Assembly (NCBI RefSeq): GCF_015475875.1
Contig: NZ_JADKYM010000012.1
Span: 1 to 64,000, forward strand
Direction: 5' to 3'
DNA: 64,000 nucleotides
Origin: Sphingopyxis solisilvae
GTDB taxonomy: Bacteria > Pseudomonadota > Alphaproteobacteria > Sphingomonadales > Sphingomonadaceae
Below, piece by piece: positions 7,926-16,321 of the stretch. The notes under the pieces were generated by a model. It worked only from the letters and a program-made list of their open reading frames with translations. It did no database searches and was not told where the DNA came from. The stretch's first letter is position 1. Each line of letters begins with the position of its first letter. Position numbers and translations under genes: made by a program.

Positions 7926-8921
7926 ATGACCAACCGCCATAGCCCCAGCCGCCGCGAGCTCATTGCCGGAGCCGCCGCGCTGACCGCCACCGCCCCTGCC
8001 CTGCTGCACGCCGCGACCCCGGCCGCAGCGCCATCACTCAAAGGCCGCACCATCCTCATCACCGGCGCGTCGAGCGGCTTTGGCCGGGTTGGTGCGCTTT
8101 ATTATGCCGGGCTGGGCGCCAAGGTCATTGCGACGATGCGCAATATCCCGCGACCCGAGGCCGACACACTCGCCGCCGAGGCGGCGAAGGACAAACTCGA
8201 CCTGCATATCGTCGAGATCGACGTGACCAGTGATGCCTCGGTCGCCGCGGGTACCGCTAAAGCGCTGGAGATCGCGGGCGGACGCATCGACACGCTGGTC
8301 AACAACGCCGGGATCGGCATCACCGGGCCCGTCGAGGTGCAGGATATGGCAGCGACGCAGCTTATCTTCGACACCAATGTCCTGGGCATCCAGCGGATGC
8401 AGCTGGCGTTGCTGCCGCAGATGCGCGCCGCGAAAAGCGGGCAGATCTTCAATATTTCGTCGCAGCTCGGGCGCGTCATCGTCCCCGGCGGCGGCCATTA
8501 TTCGGCGACGAAATTTGCAGTCGAGGCGATGTCCGAACAGCTCGCTTATGAACTGGTACCGCACGGTATCGAGGTGACGGTGATCCAGCCGGGCGGCTAT
8601 CCGACCAACGTCTGGGTCAACCGCAATGCCTATACCGGCGCTCTGAAAGAGCGCAGCAATCCCGCACTGCTCGCCGCCTACGAGCCGTTCACGCGCGGCA
8701 TGGGGACCGAGGATGGCAGCGGGCGCAGCGCCGATCCGCTCGACGTGCCGCGCGCGATCGCCGAGATCATGGCGATGCCCGCGGGCAAGCGGCCGCTCCG
8801 CCGCGCGGTGCATCCCGGCAACAAACCGCAAGAGGCGATCAACCGCGTGTCGGCGGAGGTGCAGCTGGCATGGCTGGGCGGCGGTCCGCTGGGGCCGCTC
8901 GTCAAGGCAGTCCACGACTGA
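7926..8921 (+). CDS. Short-chain dehydrogenase/reductase with Tat signal
   Basis: An NAD(P)-dependent oxidoreductase of the SDR superfamily; the substrate cannot be deduced. The 331-residue protein shows the Rossmann motif TGASSGFG (residues 46-53), NNAG (about 126-129), catalytic Ser179, Tyr192 and Lys196 (YSATK) and the PGG loop. Unusually it begins with a twin-arginine signal (SRRELIAGAAALTATAPALL, Arg9-Arg10) ending in an AxA-type site near residue 30, so export of the folded, cofactor-bearing enzyme to the periplasm is predicted. GAGAGGAG precedes the ATG. It is a single gene between pth and ychF. Confidence 0.88.
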   Translation: MTNRHSPSRRELIAGAAALTATAPALLHAATPAAAPSLKGRTILITGASSGFGRVGALYYAGLGAKVIATMRNIPRPEADTLAAEAAKDKLDLHIVEIDVTSDASVAAGTAKALEIAGGRIDTLVNNAGIGITGPVEVQDMAATQLIFDTNVLGIQRMQLALLPQMRAAKSGQIFNISSQLGRVIVPGGGHYSATKFAVEAMSEQLAYELVPHGIEVTVIQPGGYPTNVWVNRNAYTGALKERSNPALLAAYEPFTRGMGTEDGSGRSADPLDVPRAIAEIMAMPAGKRPLRRAVHPGNKPQEAINRVSAEVQLAWLGGGPLGPLVKAVHD

Positions 8922-9024
8922 CGGACACCGATGCAGCGCCCCCGCTTAGCAATGCTGGCGTCGGGGGCGACTTGGCGCTAGGGGCGCTGCAACGCCGGCG
9001 TCCTGCCGGTCACACGGAGTTCTT

Positions 9025-10122
9025 ATGGGTTTCAAATGCGGGATCGTCGGACTGCCCAACGTCGGCAAGTCCACCCTGTTCAACGCGCTGACCGAAACCG
9101 CGGCGGCGCAGGCGGCGAATTATCCGTTCTGCACGATCGAGCCGAATATCGGCAATGTCGCGGTGCCCGATGACCGGCTGGAAAAGCTGGCGGAGATCGC
9201 GAACAGCAAAAAGATTATCGCGACGCAGCTCGCCTTCGTCGACATCGCGGGGCTGGTCCGCGGCGCGTCGAAGGGCGAAGGTCTGGGCAACCAGTTCCTT
9301 GGCAACATTCGCGAAGTCGACGCGATCGTCCACGTCCTGCGCTGTTTCGAGGATGACGACATCCAGCATGTCGAAAACAAGGTCGATCCGGTCGCCGATG
9401 CCGAGACGGTCGAAACCGAATTGCTGCTCGCCGACCTCGAAAGCCTGGAAAAGCGCGTCCCCGCCTTTGCCAAAAAGGCGGCGCAGGGCGACAAGGAAGC
9501 CAAGATCGCGGCATCGGTGCTGGGCCAGGCGCTCGACCTGCTGCGCGAGGGCAAGCCCGCGCGGCTGACCGATCCCAGGGATGACGAGGAAGCCCGGGTA
9601 CTGCGCACCGCGCAGCTGCTGACGTCGAAACCCGTCCTCTATGTCTGCAACGTCGATGAAGGCAGCGCCGCGAACGGCAATGCCTTCTCCGAAAAAGTGT
9701 TCGCCAAGGCGGCCGCCGAAAGCGCGCAGGCGGTAGTCGTGTCAGCGGCGATCGAAAGCGAACTCGTCACGATGGAGATGGCCGACCGGATGGAATTCCT
9801 GGCCGAAATGGGGCTGACCGAAACCGGCCTGGCGCGCGTCATCCGCGCCGGATATGAACTGCTCCACCTGATCACCTTCTTCACCGTCGGCCCGCAGGAA
9901 GCGCGCGCGTGGACCGTGCATCAGGGCGCGACCGCGCCCGAAGCCGCGGGCGAGATTCACAGCGATTTCCAGAAAGGGTTCATCCGCGCCGAAACGATCG
10001 CCTATGACGATTATGTCGCGCTGGGCGGCGAAGCCAAGGCGCGCGAAGCGGGCAAACTGCGCGCCGAGGGCAAGGCCTATGTTGTGCATGATGGCGACGT
10101 GATGCATTTTCTGCATAGTTGA
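9025..10122 (+). CDS. ychF: Redox-regulated ATPase/GTPase YchF (Obg-like)
   Basis: Universally conserved Obg-family P-loop NTPase that binds ribosomes and prefers ATP. The 365-residue protein opens with the Walker A region CGIVGLPNVGKSTLFNALT, followed by the switch segment (NYPFCTIEPN), FVDIAGLVRGASKGEGLGNQ and a C-terminal TGS domain (LLHLITFFTVGPQEARAWTV, GEIHSDFQKGFIRAETIAYD). The length is typical. CGGAG lies upstream of the ATG. It often neighbours pth, as here. Confidence 0.97.
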   Translation: MGFKCGIVGLPNVGKSTLFNALTETAAAQAANYPFCTIEPNIGNVAVPDDRLEKLAEIANSKKIIATQLAFVDIAGLVRGASKGEGLGNQFLGNIREVDAIVHVLRCFEDDDIQHVENKVDPVADAETVETELLLADLESLEKRVPAFAKKAAQGDKEAKIAASVLGQALDLLREGKPARLTDPRDDEEARVLRTAQLLTSKPVLYVCNVDEGSAANGNAFSEKVFAKAAAESAQAVVVSAAIESELVTMEMADRMEFLAEMGLTETGLARVIRAGYELLHLITFFTVGPQEARAWTVHQGATAPEAAGEIHSDFQKGFIRAETIAYDDYVALGGEAKAREAGKLRAEGKAYVVHDGDVMHFLHS

Positions 10123-10315
10123 TCTCGGCTTGTTCATGCCACCCCAGGCGCGCCTAGAAGCACGGAAGAGTGCATGCCATGTCGGCGAGTGGCGCCGCAA
10201 AAGCTATGATAACGTGATATGAGACAGGCACATACAGCGCCCAAGTTTATTGATTGACCTTAGGAAAATCCATTAATACGCTTCGATTAAACGATATAAT
10301 TCGGGAGAGCCTTGG

Positions 10316-10777
10316 ATGCATGTTCATTTCGGCTTCAATTACTTGGTAATCGCGCTTGCGACGCTCGCGATCGCTGCCCCGAGCACCACTGCAAGCGCCG
10401 CCCAGCCTGAACTGTTCCTTTCCGAGCCGGAAACGCAGGCCAGCATCTATTTTGAACTTGGTTCCCACACGATCTCGACCAGCGGTCTACAAACATTGGA
10501 TGCCTTGGCTGGTCAACTGCGCAAAAGGTCATGGCCGTTTGAACTGCTTCTCACCGGGTACAACGACTCGAGTACCGGAGATGCCGAAAGCCTTGCGATC
10601 AGCGTACAGCGGATTGAGGCAGTCCGGAATGCACTCGTCGTCCGTGGCATTCCCGCCAGTCGCATCCGGTCGATTGCCGGTGGCTCGTACGAGATCGCGG
10701 TGACGAATCACAAAGGCGATGGTGTCAAAGATCCCCTATTCCGGAAGGTCGACGTCATGTTGAGTGTCTTGGAGTAG
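10316..10777 (+). CDS. Exported OmpA-like peptidoglycan-binding domain protein
   Basis: The 153-residue protein has a signal peptide (HFGFNYLVIALATLAIA...SAAQ, cleavage near residue 29) followed by a single OmpA C-terminal-like domain: IYFELGSHTISTSGLQTLDA, LLLTGYNDSS, ISVQRIEAVRNALV, GIPASRIRSIAGGSYE, RKVDV. Such domains bind diaminopimelate in peptidoglycan. There is no lipobox or barrel, so it is predicted to be a soluble periplasmic protein. A TATAAT at 10295-10300 and GGGAG upstream suggest its own promoter. Base composition is more AT-rich than its neighbours. Confidence 0.8.
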   Translation: MHVHFGFNYLVIALATLAIAAPSTTASAAQPELFLSEPETQASIYFELGSHTISTSGLQTLDALAGQLRKRSWPFELLLTGYNDSSTGDAESLAISVQRIEAVRNALVVRGIPASRIRSIAGGSYEIAVTNHKGDGVKDPLFRKVDVMLSVLE

Positions 10778-10925
10778 AGAATCGGATGCGCGGATTGTGC
10801 CGCGGCGGCTTTTCCACAATTCGGCAGTATCAGGCGCACAGAGAATGTTTTTCAGCGCAGCAACGTCGAAGGTAGAAGCCGAATGCTCTTTCTGCACAGC
10901 ATGGGCGCATGCTAAAGACTTGGGG

Positions 10926-11234
10926 ATGCTGCGACATCTGCTTCTGTTTTTGTTCCTGATCGGCCTGTCGCTGCCGTCGGTGGCCGTGCCGGTGCAGGCT
11001 GAAACGGTGGCCGCCGATTGTCATGGTGCGGCGCCCGCGTTGCCGCCGCATCATCAAGACGAACGGGACGGCGGCAAGACTGCCGGCCATATGTGCATCG
11101 GGTGCGTCGCCAACGCGCCGGCCGCGACCGTAACCGCGCCGGTCGCGCTGCCGCCGCTGGTACCGCCGGTGCAGCCAATGGCGGCGCTCGCGGGCGCCGA
11201 CGTACCGCCCAGCATTCCCCCTCCCCGGCTCTGA
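10926..11234 (+). CDS. DUF2946-like small exported protein
   Basis: The 102-residue protein starts with LRHLLLFLFLIGLSLPSVAVPVQAE, a signal peptide. It then carries a short Cys/His-rich stretch, DCHGAAPALPPHHQD...HMCIGC, that resembles the DUF2946 family found near copper and other metal-resistance genes. The rest is Pro/Ala-rich. The ATG at 10926 is chosen because it begins the signal peptide; longer in-frame readings lack one. The next gene encodes a His-rich outer-membrane protein 49 bases downstream, so a shared role in metal handling at the envelope is likely but inferred. Confidence 0.65.
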   Translation: MLRHLLLFLFLIGLSLPSVAVPVQAETVAADCHGAAPALPPHHQDERDGGKTAGHMCIGCVANAPAATVTAPVALPPLVPPVQPMAALAGADVPPSIPPPRL

Positions 11235-11283
11235 CCGATCGTAAAACCGAACCTCGATTTTCCGATCCTGTCAGGACGATAAT

Positions 11284-12606
11284 ATGTTGAAAACGCCTTT
11301 GTTGGCGGGCGCTGCCGCGCTCGCTCTCCTCCCGCTGTCCGCTGCAGCGCAAGATCATAGCGGGCACGATCCCCACGCGGGGCATGTGATGCCCGCCTCC
11401 AAACCCGAACCAGCCGAACCGGTCGACCATGGCACCATGGACCATGAGGCGATGGACCACGGGCCCGCAGCCTCCCCCGCCGAAGGATCGGGCACCGCGC
11501 GCCCGCCCGCCAACGAAGGCGGCCACACCGGCCTGCACATCGATGCCGGCGATGACTGGATGGTCATGGCGCACGGCTTTGCCTGGGGCGTCTATACCGA
11601 CCAGTCGGGACCGCGCGGCGATGACAAGGCCTATGTCCAGTCGATGCTGATGCTGTCGGGCGAAAAGCAGACCGACTGGGGCCGTATCCAGCTGAAATCG
11701 ATGCTGAGCCTCGAGCCGCTGATGTCGAACCGTGGCTATCCCAATCTGTTCGCGACCGGCGAAACGGCAGGCGGCGAACCCTTGGTCGATCGCCAGCATC
11801 CGCACGACCTGTTCATGGAACTGGCGGCGCGGATCGACGTCAATGTCGGCGATAACGCCCGCCTGTTCGTCTATGGCGGTCCGGTCGGCGAGCCCGCGAT
11901 CGGGCCGAGCGCTTTCATGCACCGCAGCAGCGCGCGCTATAATCCCGAGGCGCCGATCACCCATCACTGGTTCGATTCGACGCACATCACCTATGGCGTC
12001 GCGACGCTGGGCTATGCAACGCGCGCCATCCAGGTCGAGGGATCGATCTTCACCGGGCGTGAGCCCAATGAAGAGCGGTGGGGGATCGAAACCCCGCGCT
12101 TCGACAGCTGGTCGTTGCGCGGGACCTGGAACCCTTCTCCATCGCTGGCAATGCAGGTCAGCCACGGTTTCCTGAAAGAGCCCGAGGCGTTCCATCCCGG
12201 CGAGAACGAGCATCGCACCACCGCCAGCGTCCACTGGAACAACGGGCGCGGCCTGTCGGCGACGGGCGCGTTCAGTGCCAAGAACCGCGACCCCGGCGCG
12301 ACGCTGACCGCCTGGCTGGCCGAGGTGAACTGGAACATTGACGATCATCACACGCTGTTCGGGCGAATCGAAAATGTGAAGAATGACGAACTGTTCCCCG
12401 ATCATGACGACCCGCTGCACGACGTGCCGTTCCGCGTGTCGAAATTCCAGGCGGGCTATGCCTATCGGCTGCCGATCAGTGGCCCGCTCAATCTGGCAGT
12501 CGGTGGCAGCATCGCCGCGTTCGACAAGCCACGCGCGCTCGATGCCGCCTATGGCAGGAACCCGATCGGTGCGACACTCTTTGCCCGATTGAGCATCGGT
12601 CATTGA
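11284..12606 (+). CDS. Outer-membrane protein with His/Met-rich N-terminus, probable metal-related
   Basis: The 440-residue exported protein has a signal peptide (LLAGAAALALLPLSAAAQ). Residues 23-60 are rich in His and Met (DHSGHDPHAGHVM, VDHGTMDHEAMDHG), a composition typical of copper-binding segments. The remainder alternates aromatic and polar residues in strands (for example WMVMAHGFAWGVYTD, ARLFVYGGPVGEPAIGPSAF, FQAGYAYRLP, ATLFARLSIGH) and ends with a terminal strand, consistent with an outer-membrane beta-barrel. It follows a DUF2946 gene. I know of no established molecular function; a role in copper tolerance is inferred. Confidence 0.72.
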   Translation: MLKTPLLAGAAALALLPLSAAAQDHSGHDPHAGHVMPASKPEPAEPVDHGTMDHEAMDHGPAASPAEGSGTARPPANEGGHTGLHIDAGDDWMVMAHGFAWGVYTDQSGPRGDDKAYVQSMLMLSGEKQTDWGRIQLKSMLSLEPLMSNRGYPNLFATGETAGGEPLVDRQHPHDLFMELAARIDVNVGDNARLFVYGGPVGEPAIGPSAFMHRSSARYNPEAPITHHWFDSTHITYGVATLGYATRAIQVEGSIFTGREPNEERWGIETPRFDSWSLRGTWNPSPSLAMQVSHGFLKEPEAFHPGENEHRTTASVHWNNGRGLSATGAFSAKNRDPGATLTAWLAEVNWNIDDHHTLFGRIENVKNDELFPDHDDPLHDVPFRVSKFQAGYAYRLPISGPLNLAVGGSIAAFDKPRALDAAYGRNPIGATLFARLSIGH

Positions 12607-12664
12607 TGTAACCTATGGCTGGGCTATCGAGGGGCAGCGATTCGCGCCCCAACGGAGCCCAGCC

Positions 12665-14230
12665 ATGTACAACCGCCGCCACTTCCTTGCCGGGGCGACC
12701 CTCGCCGGCCTCGCCGCCCCCGCCATCGTCCGCGCGCAGGGTATGTTCGGCGATTTTCCGTTCAGCCTTGGGGTCGCCGCAGGCGATCCGGCGAGCGACG
12801 GCTTTGTCATCTGGACGCGGCTGGCGCCGCAGCCGATGGAACGGCACGGCGGCATGCCGCAGGTCAATGTGCCGGTCGAATGGGAGGTCGCAAGCGACAG
12901 CGGCTTTCGCCAGATCGTCGCCAAGGGCACCGAACTGGCGCGCCCGCATCTGGCGCACAGCGTCCATGTCGAGGTCGCGGGACTGGCGCCCGACCGACCC
13001 TATTATTACCGTTTTACCGCAGGCGGCGAACGCAGCCTGCGCGGCCGCGCGCGCACCCTGCCCGCGCCCGGTGCCAGGGTCGAGGCGCTGAAATTCGGGG
13101 TTGCCGGGTGCCAGCATTTCGAGTCCGGCTTCTACGGCGCCTATCGCCACATGGCGCGCGAAGACCTGGCCTTCGTCTATCATTATGGCGATTTCATCTA
13201 TGAATATCGGCAGGATTATCTGTTCGACGACGGGCTGCCGATCCGCCCGGTGCGCCAATATGCGCATCGCGCGTTGTTCGACGTCAATGATTTCCGCAAT
13301 GCCTATGCCCAGACGCTGACTGACATCGACCAGCAGGCGGTACGCGCCACCCACGCCTTTCTGTCCAGTTTCGACGATCACGAGATCAACAACAATTGGG
13401 TGTCGCAATATGACAACTGGAAACTGAACCTCGACGAGAATGATCCCGATGCCGCGCCGCCCGAGGTCTTCCTGCTGAAAAAGCAGGCGGCGTTGCAGGC
13501 GTGGTACGAACATATGCCGGTGCGCAAGGCGCTGCTGCCGCGCGGCGGCGTAGTGAATGCCCACCGCGAGTTTCGCTATGGCGACCTGATGGCGATGCAG
13601 TTGCTCGACACGCGGCAATATCGCGACGACCAGCCATGCGGCGACGGCTTCAAGCCTGCCTGTCCCGATGTGTTCGCCAAAGATCGGCAGGTGCTGGGCA
13701 AGGCGCAGGAGGAGTGGCTCGCGCGCAACCTGTCGCGCGGCGGGGCGACGTGGAATACGCTGGCGCAGCAGGTGACGATGATGTCGCTCGACCGGCGGCG
13801 GCGGGCCGACGAGCCGCAGAAGATCGTCAATATCGACAGCTGGGCAGGCTATGAAGAACCGCGCCAGCGCATATTGTCGCGCTTTGCCGGGTTGAAAAAC
13901 TGCATCGTGCTGACCGGCGACGAGCATCAGAATTTCTGCGGCGACCTGGTCCAGCGCGACAAGGTGGTCGGCGCCGAATTTGTCGCCACCTCGATCAGCA
14001 GCGGCGGCGACGGCAGCGACAAGCGGAGTGGCACCGACGAGTGGCTGGCGCGCAACCCCGAACTGAAATTTGCCAATGACCAGCGCGGCTATCTGGTGTG
14101 CGAAGTGGGCCGCGAAGAATGGCAGACGCATTTCATGGTCGTCGACAAGGTGACGACGCCAGTGAACACGCTGTCGAAACGCGCGACCGCGGTGGTCGAG
14201 AATGGCGTCGCTGGGATCAAGATGGCTTAG
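12665..14230 (+). CDS. phoD: Alkaline phosphatase D family phosphodiesterase/phosphatase
   Basis: Periplasmic metallophosphatase of the PhoD family, which releases phosphate from mono- and diesters. The 521-residue protein has a Tat signal (YNRRHFLAGATLAGLAAPAI), an N-terminal Fn3-like PhoD_N domain (FPFSLGVAAGDPASDGFVIW) and metal-binding motifs GVAGCQHFESGFY, YHYGDFIYEY, SSFDDHEINNNW, QLLDTRQYRDDQ and TGDEHQNFCGD. These match the Fe/Ca-dependent PhoD core. The gene ends convergently with the DUF1206 gene, overlapping it by four bases. I see no clear Pho box upstream. Confidence 0.92.
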   Translation: MYNRRHFLAGATLAGLAAPAIVRAQGMFGDFPFSLGVAAGDPASDGFVIWTRLAPQPMERHGGMPQVNVPVEWEVASDSGFRQIVAKGTELARPHLAHSVHVEVAGLAPDRPYYYRFTAGGERSLRGRARTLPAPGARVEALKFGVAGCQHFESGFYGAYRHMAREDLAFVYHYGDFIYEYRQDYLFDDGLPIRPVRQYAHRALFDVNDFRNAYAQTLTDIDQQAVRATHAFLSSFDDHEINNNWVSQYDNWKLNLDENDPDAAPPEVFLLKKQAALQAWYEHMPVRKALLPRGGVVNAHREFRYGDLMAMQLLDTRQYRDDQPCGDGFKPACPDVFAKDRQVLGKAQEEWLARNLSRGGATWNTLAQQVTMMSLDRRRRADEPQKIVNIDSWAGYEEPRQRILSRFAGLKNCIVLTGDEHQNFCGDLVQRDKVVGAEFVATSISSGGDGSDKRSGTDEWLARNPELKFANDQRGYLVCEVGREEWQTHFMVVDKVTTPVNTLSKRATAVVENGVAGIKMA

Positions 14231-15024
14231 CGGGCAGCGGCCTTGAGCCGCGCGATAACATCCTCGTCTCTGATGCGGCGCCATTTCGCCTCTACAAAGC
14301 TGTGGATGCCGAACAGGAACAGTCCGGCGGCGACGAGCAGGTAGAGTCCGGCATGTTCGGTGAGCGCCGACAGCGCATCGCCCAGCCCCTTGACCTCGCC
14401 CGCCGATCCGAACCAGCCCGCGCGGACCAGCGAGACACCGATCACGGCGAACACGACCGCGCGCGCCGACAGCCCGGCGCGGCCGACCGGCACGACCCAA
14501 GCGGGGGCATCGGCGGCGACGCCATCCATAAATTCGGTCGTCCACGCTTTCGTCGCCTGATGCGCGGCGGCGGCGAGGAAACATAGTCCGATCGCGCCGA
14601 GCAAGGTGCCGCCCATCGGCATGTCCAGCAGCATGCCCGCCGCCGCCTGCTCCTGCTCGCCATTCCCGCCCGCCGTGTCGCCCGATGCGAGCCGCACCGC
14701 CGCCCATGCTAGAATGAAATGCGCGATGCCGCTGGCGGCATAGCCGATGCGGATCGCAATACCCTTGGCATCGTCGCCCTTGCCCTCGCTATCGAGCGCA
14801 GCGCCATACAGGCGATAGGCACCGTAAAGCACAAGCCCGATCGCCAGCAGAACGAGAAGATAGGGGCCACCCGACATCTCCTTTACCGCCCGGAACACGC
14901 CTTGCGGGCTGGCGTCGGACGCATTGGCGCTGGTCAGCGCAAAAACGGCCAGCAAGCAATAAACAAAGCCCCGTGCGCACCAGCCCGCGCGGGCAAAGGT
15001 TTCAAGGCGGCGCAGTCGGTTCAT
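14227..15024 (-). CDS. DUF1206 integral membrane protein
   Basis: The 265-residue protein consists of three repeats of two transmembrane segments, the DUF1206 arrangement: ARAGWCARGFVYCLLAVFAL, RIGYAASGIAHFILAWAAV and RAGLSARAVVFAVIGVSLV each start a repeat. The start at 15024 is supported by AGGAGC seven bases upstream. The function of the family is unknown. A FNR/FixK-type box lies about 100 bases upstream (15122-15135), which suggests control by oxygen. Its stop overlaps the phoD stop on the other strand. Confidence 0.88.
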   Translation of the reverse strand: MNRLRRLETFARAGWCARGFVYCLLAVFALTSANASDASPQGVFRAVKEMSGGPYLLVLLAIGLVLYGAYRLYGAALDSEGKGDDAKGIAIRIGYAASGIAHFILAWAAVRLASGDTAGGNGEQEQAAAGMLLDMPMGGTLLGAIGLCFLAAAAHQATKAWTTEFMDGVAADAPAWVVPVGRAGLSARAVVFAVIGVSLVRAGWFGSAGEVKGLGDALSALTEHAGLYLLVAAGLFLFGIHSFVEAKWRRIRDEDVIARLKAAAR

Positions 15025-15121
15025 CGGGTTCGCTCCTGTCGGGATGTCGTCAAGCAACGTCCCGGCGCGAGCGCAGTTCCGTGGGCGTTTGGTTCCGGCC
15101 GATCAGTCGGTCATTGCCAGC

Positions 15122-15135
15122 TTGATCCAAGTCAA
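15122..15135 (-). promoter_or_regulatory. FNR/FixK-type binding site upstream of DUF1206 gene
   Basis: TTGAT-CCAA-GTCAA agrees with the FNR/FixK consensus TTGAT-N4-ATCAA at nine of ten half-site bases. It is centred about 105 bases before the DUF1206 start codon. If it sits at -41.5, transcription would begin near 15087. The rest of 15136-15264 shows no recognisable gene. Confidence 0.5.
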
Positions 15136-15264
15136 CGCAATGTATGTGATAGCTTTTCCGCCAAGCTAAGCGGGTACGTCCGATATACGGTGAAGAGCGG
15201 ACGTTGCCGGTCCTCCTCGGAACGGGAAGGATCGTTTGAGGCCGTAACTACTCGTCAGCTCGCC

Positions 15265-15486
15265 CTAAATCAGGAACATCATCGTCGCGGTGAAGAACAC
15301 TGCAAAGCTTTGCAGGAACAGCCGCAGGTCGCTGCCGGCGAAGATTGTCGCAGGTTCGCGGTGCGCGGCGAGCGCGTGGCGGAGTTCGGCCTGCCAGTCG
15401 TCGGGCGCGCCGAGCCGCGCGATGGTCAGTTGCCGCGCCGTATGCGCCCGGATGCGACCGCGAATATCGATATGATCCGATTCCAT
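15265..15486 (-). CDS. Small putative membrane protein
   Basis: A 73-residue reading frame on the minus strand: a basic, polar N-terminus (ESDHIDIRGRIRAHTARQLT) followed at the C-terminus by one hydrophobic segment, LRLFLQSFAVFFTATMMFLI, running to the last residue. I do not recognise a family. It is called because it has a single clear membrane anchor, fills an otherwise empty stretch, and has a CtrA-type box 38 bases before its start codon. No strong ribosome-binding site is seen (GTGGCGG), so it could be spurious. Confidence 0.5.
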   Translation of the reverse strand: MESDHIDIRGRIRAHTARQLTIARLGAPDDWQAELRHALAAHREPATIFAGSDLRLFLQSFAVFFTATMMFLI

Positions 15487-15523
15487 GCCGCCACGCTAGG
15501 ACGGCGTTAACGAATCGGTAAGG

Positions 15524-15538
15524 TTAAAAGATCGTTAA
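15524..15538 (-). promoter_or_regulatory. Candidate CtrA binding site
   Basis: TTAA-AAGATCG-TTAA matches the alphaproteobacterial cell-cycle regulator consensus TTAA-N7-TTAA exactly. It lies upstream of the small membrane protein gene at 15265. Two self-complementary CGTTAACG octamers occur at 15505-15512 and 15533-15540. Confidence 0.5.
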
Positions 15539-15580
15539 CGCGCCCCGCGTGTCAAAGCGGTACAGCCCCGACAGTCGTCG

Positions 15581-16321
15581 CTATGCTTTTGGGAGGGGTC
15601 GGATACGAACGCTCGCGGTGTCGCGCGCGCCGACCTGAAACGGCTTGCACCGTTGCGGCCGCATCCGGGGGCCAAGGCACAGCCGCACCTCTTTGAGCCA
15701 CCCCTGCCGGTCGGTGGTCACCGCGATCATCGGGGCGCTCACCCCCGGATTGACCGCGGCAAAGGCCCGGCGGACGCTACCCGCGGTCTGCGGCCGCGCC
15801 GCCAGCGCCGCCATGTCGGGAAAACGCACGGCGCGGAACAGGATCGCGGCGGAGAAGAAATAGGCGGCGGGATGCGGGCTCATGCAGGTGCCATGCTTGG
15901 CCCATTCGTGCTGGAGCAGCTGCACCGACGGCGTCATGCACAGATGCTCGCGCAGCACCGGCTGCGGCACAATCTTCGCCGGTCGGCACCATTGCGGATA
16001 GTCGCGGCTGTCGGTTTCGGGCCACAGCCCGTGGAGCACCCAGCCGAAGCGGCCGTTGTTGCCCGAACATTGAAAGCCGTCGCGCGCATCCTTTGGATTG
16101 CGCACCCCGGCGCAATGCTGCGGCGACCAGCTGAGGCTGAGCAGATAGCCGGTGACCGGCGGATTGCGCACCGGCTCGCCGCGCTTTGGCTGGTCGAGCC
16201 GCGGCACGGGGATGCGGTCGGGGAGTTTGCACGCGAGCGCCTGGGCGTGCGCGGCGGCGGGGGTGAGGAGCAGCGTCAACGTCGCCGCAAATCCCGGAAA
16301 ACTAGACCAGCGCAAAATCAA
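15581..16321 (-). CDS. Secreted ribonuclease T2
   Basis: Endoribonuclease of the RNase T2 family, which degrades RNA through 2',3'-cyclic intermediates, probably in the periplasm. The 246-residue protein has a signal peptide (FAATLTLLLTPAAAHAQA). Both catalytic segments are intact: CAS1 WVLHGLWPE with His97 and CAS2 HEWAKHGTC with Glu139 and His143. Several cysteines expected for disulfides are present. Its start overlaps the end of nadC by 20 bases, so the two are co-transcribed from the nadC side. Confidence 0.93.
   Translation of the reverse strand: MILRWSSFPGFAATLTLLLTPAAAHAQALACKLPDRIPVPRLDQPKRGEPVRNPPVTGYLLSLSWSPQHCAGVRNPKDARDGFQCSGNNGRFGWVLHGLWPETDSRDYPQWCRPAKIVPQPVLREHLCMTPSVQLLQHEWAKHGTCMSPHPAAYFFSAAILFRAVRFPDMAALAARPQTAGSVRRAFAAVNPGVSAPMIAVTTDRQGWLKEVRLCLGPRMRPQRCKPFQVGARDTASVRIRPLPKA

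Noticed and set aside
10123..10315. Gap after ychF examined for a tRNA or small RNA
   Set aside because: No cloverleaf or T-loop GTTCGA motif and no terminator; only a probable promoter for the OmpA-like gene is seen.
14719..15510. Plus-strand frame spanning the DUF1206 upstream region
   Set aside because: Complement of the DUF1206 gene start and the small membrane protein, with no homology and no ribosome-binding site.
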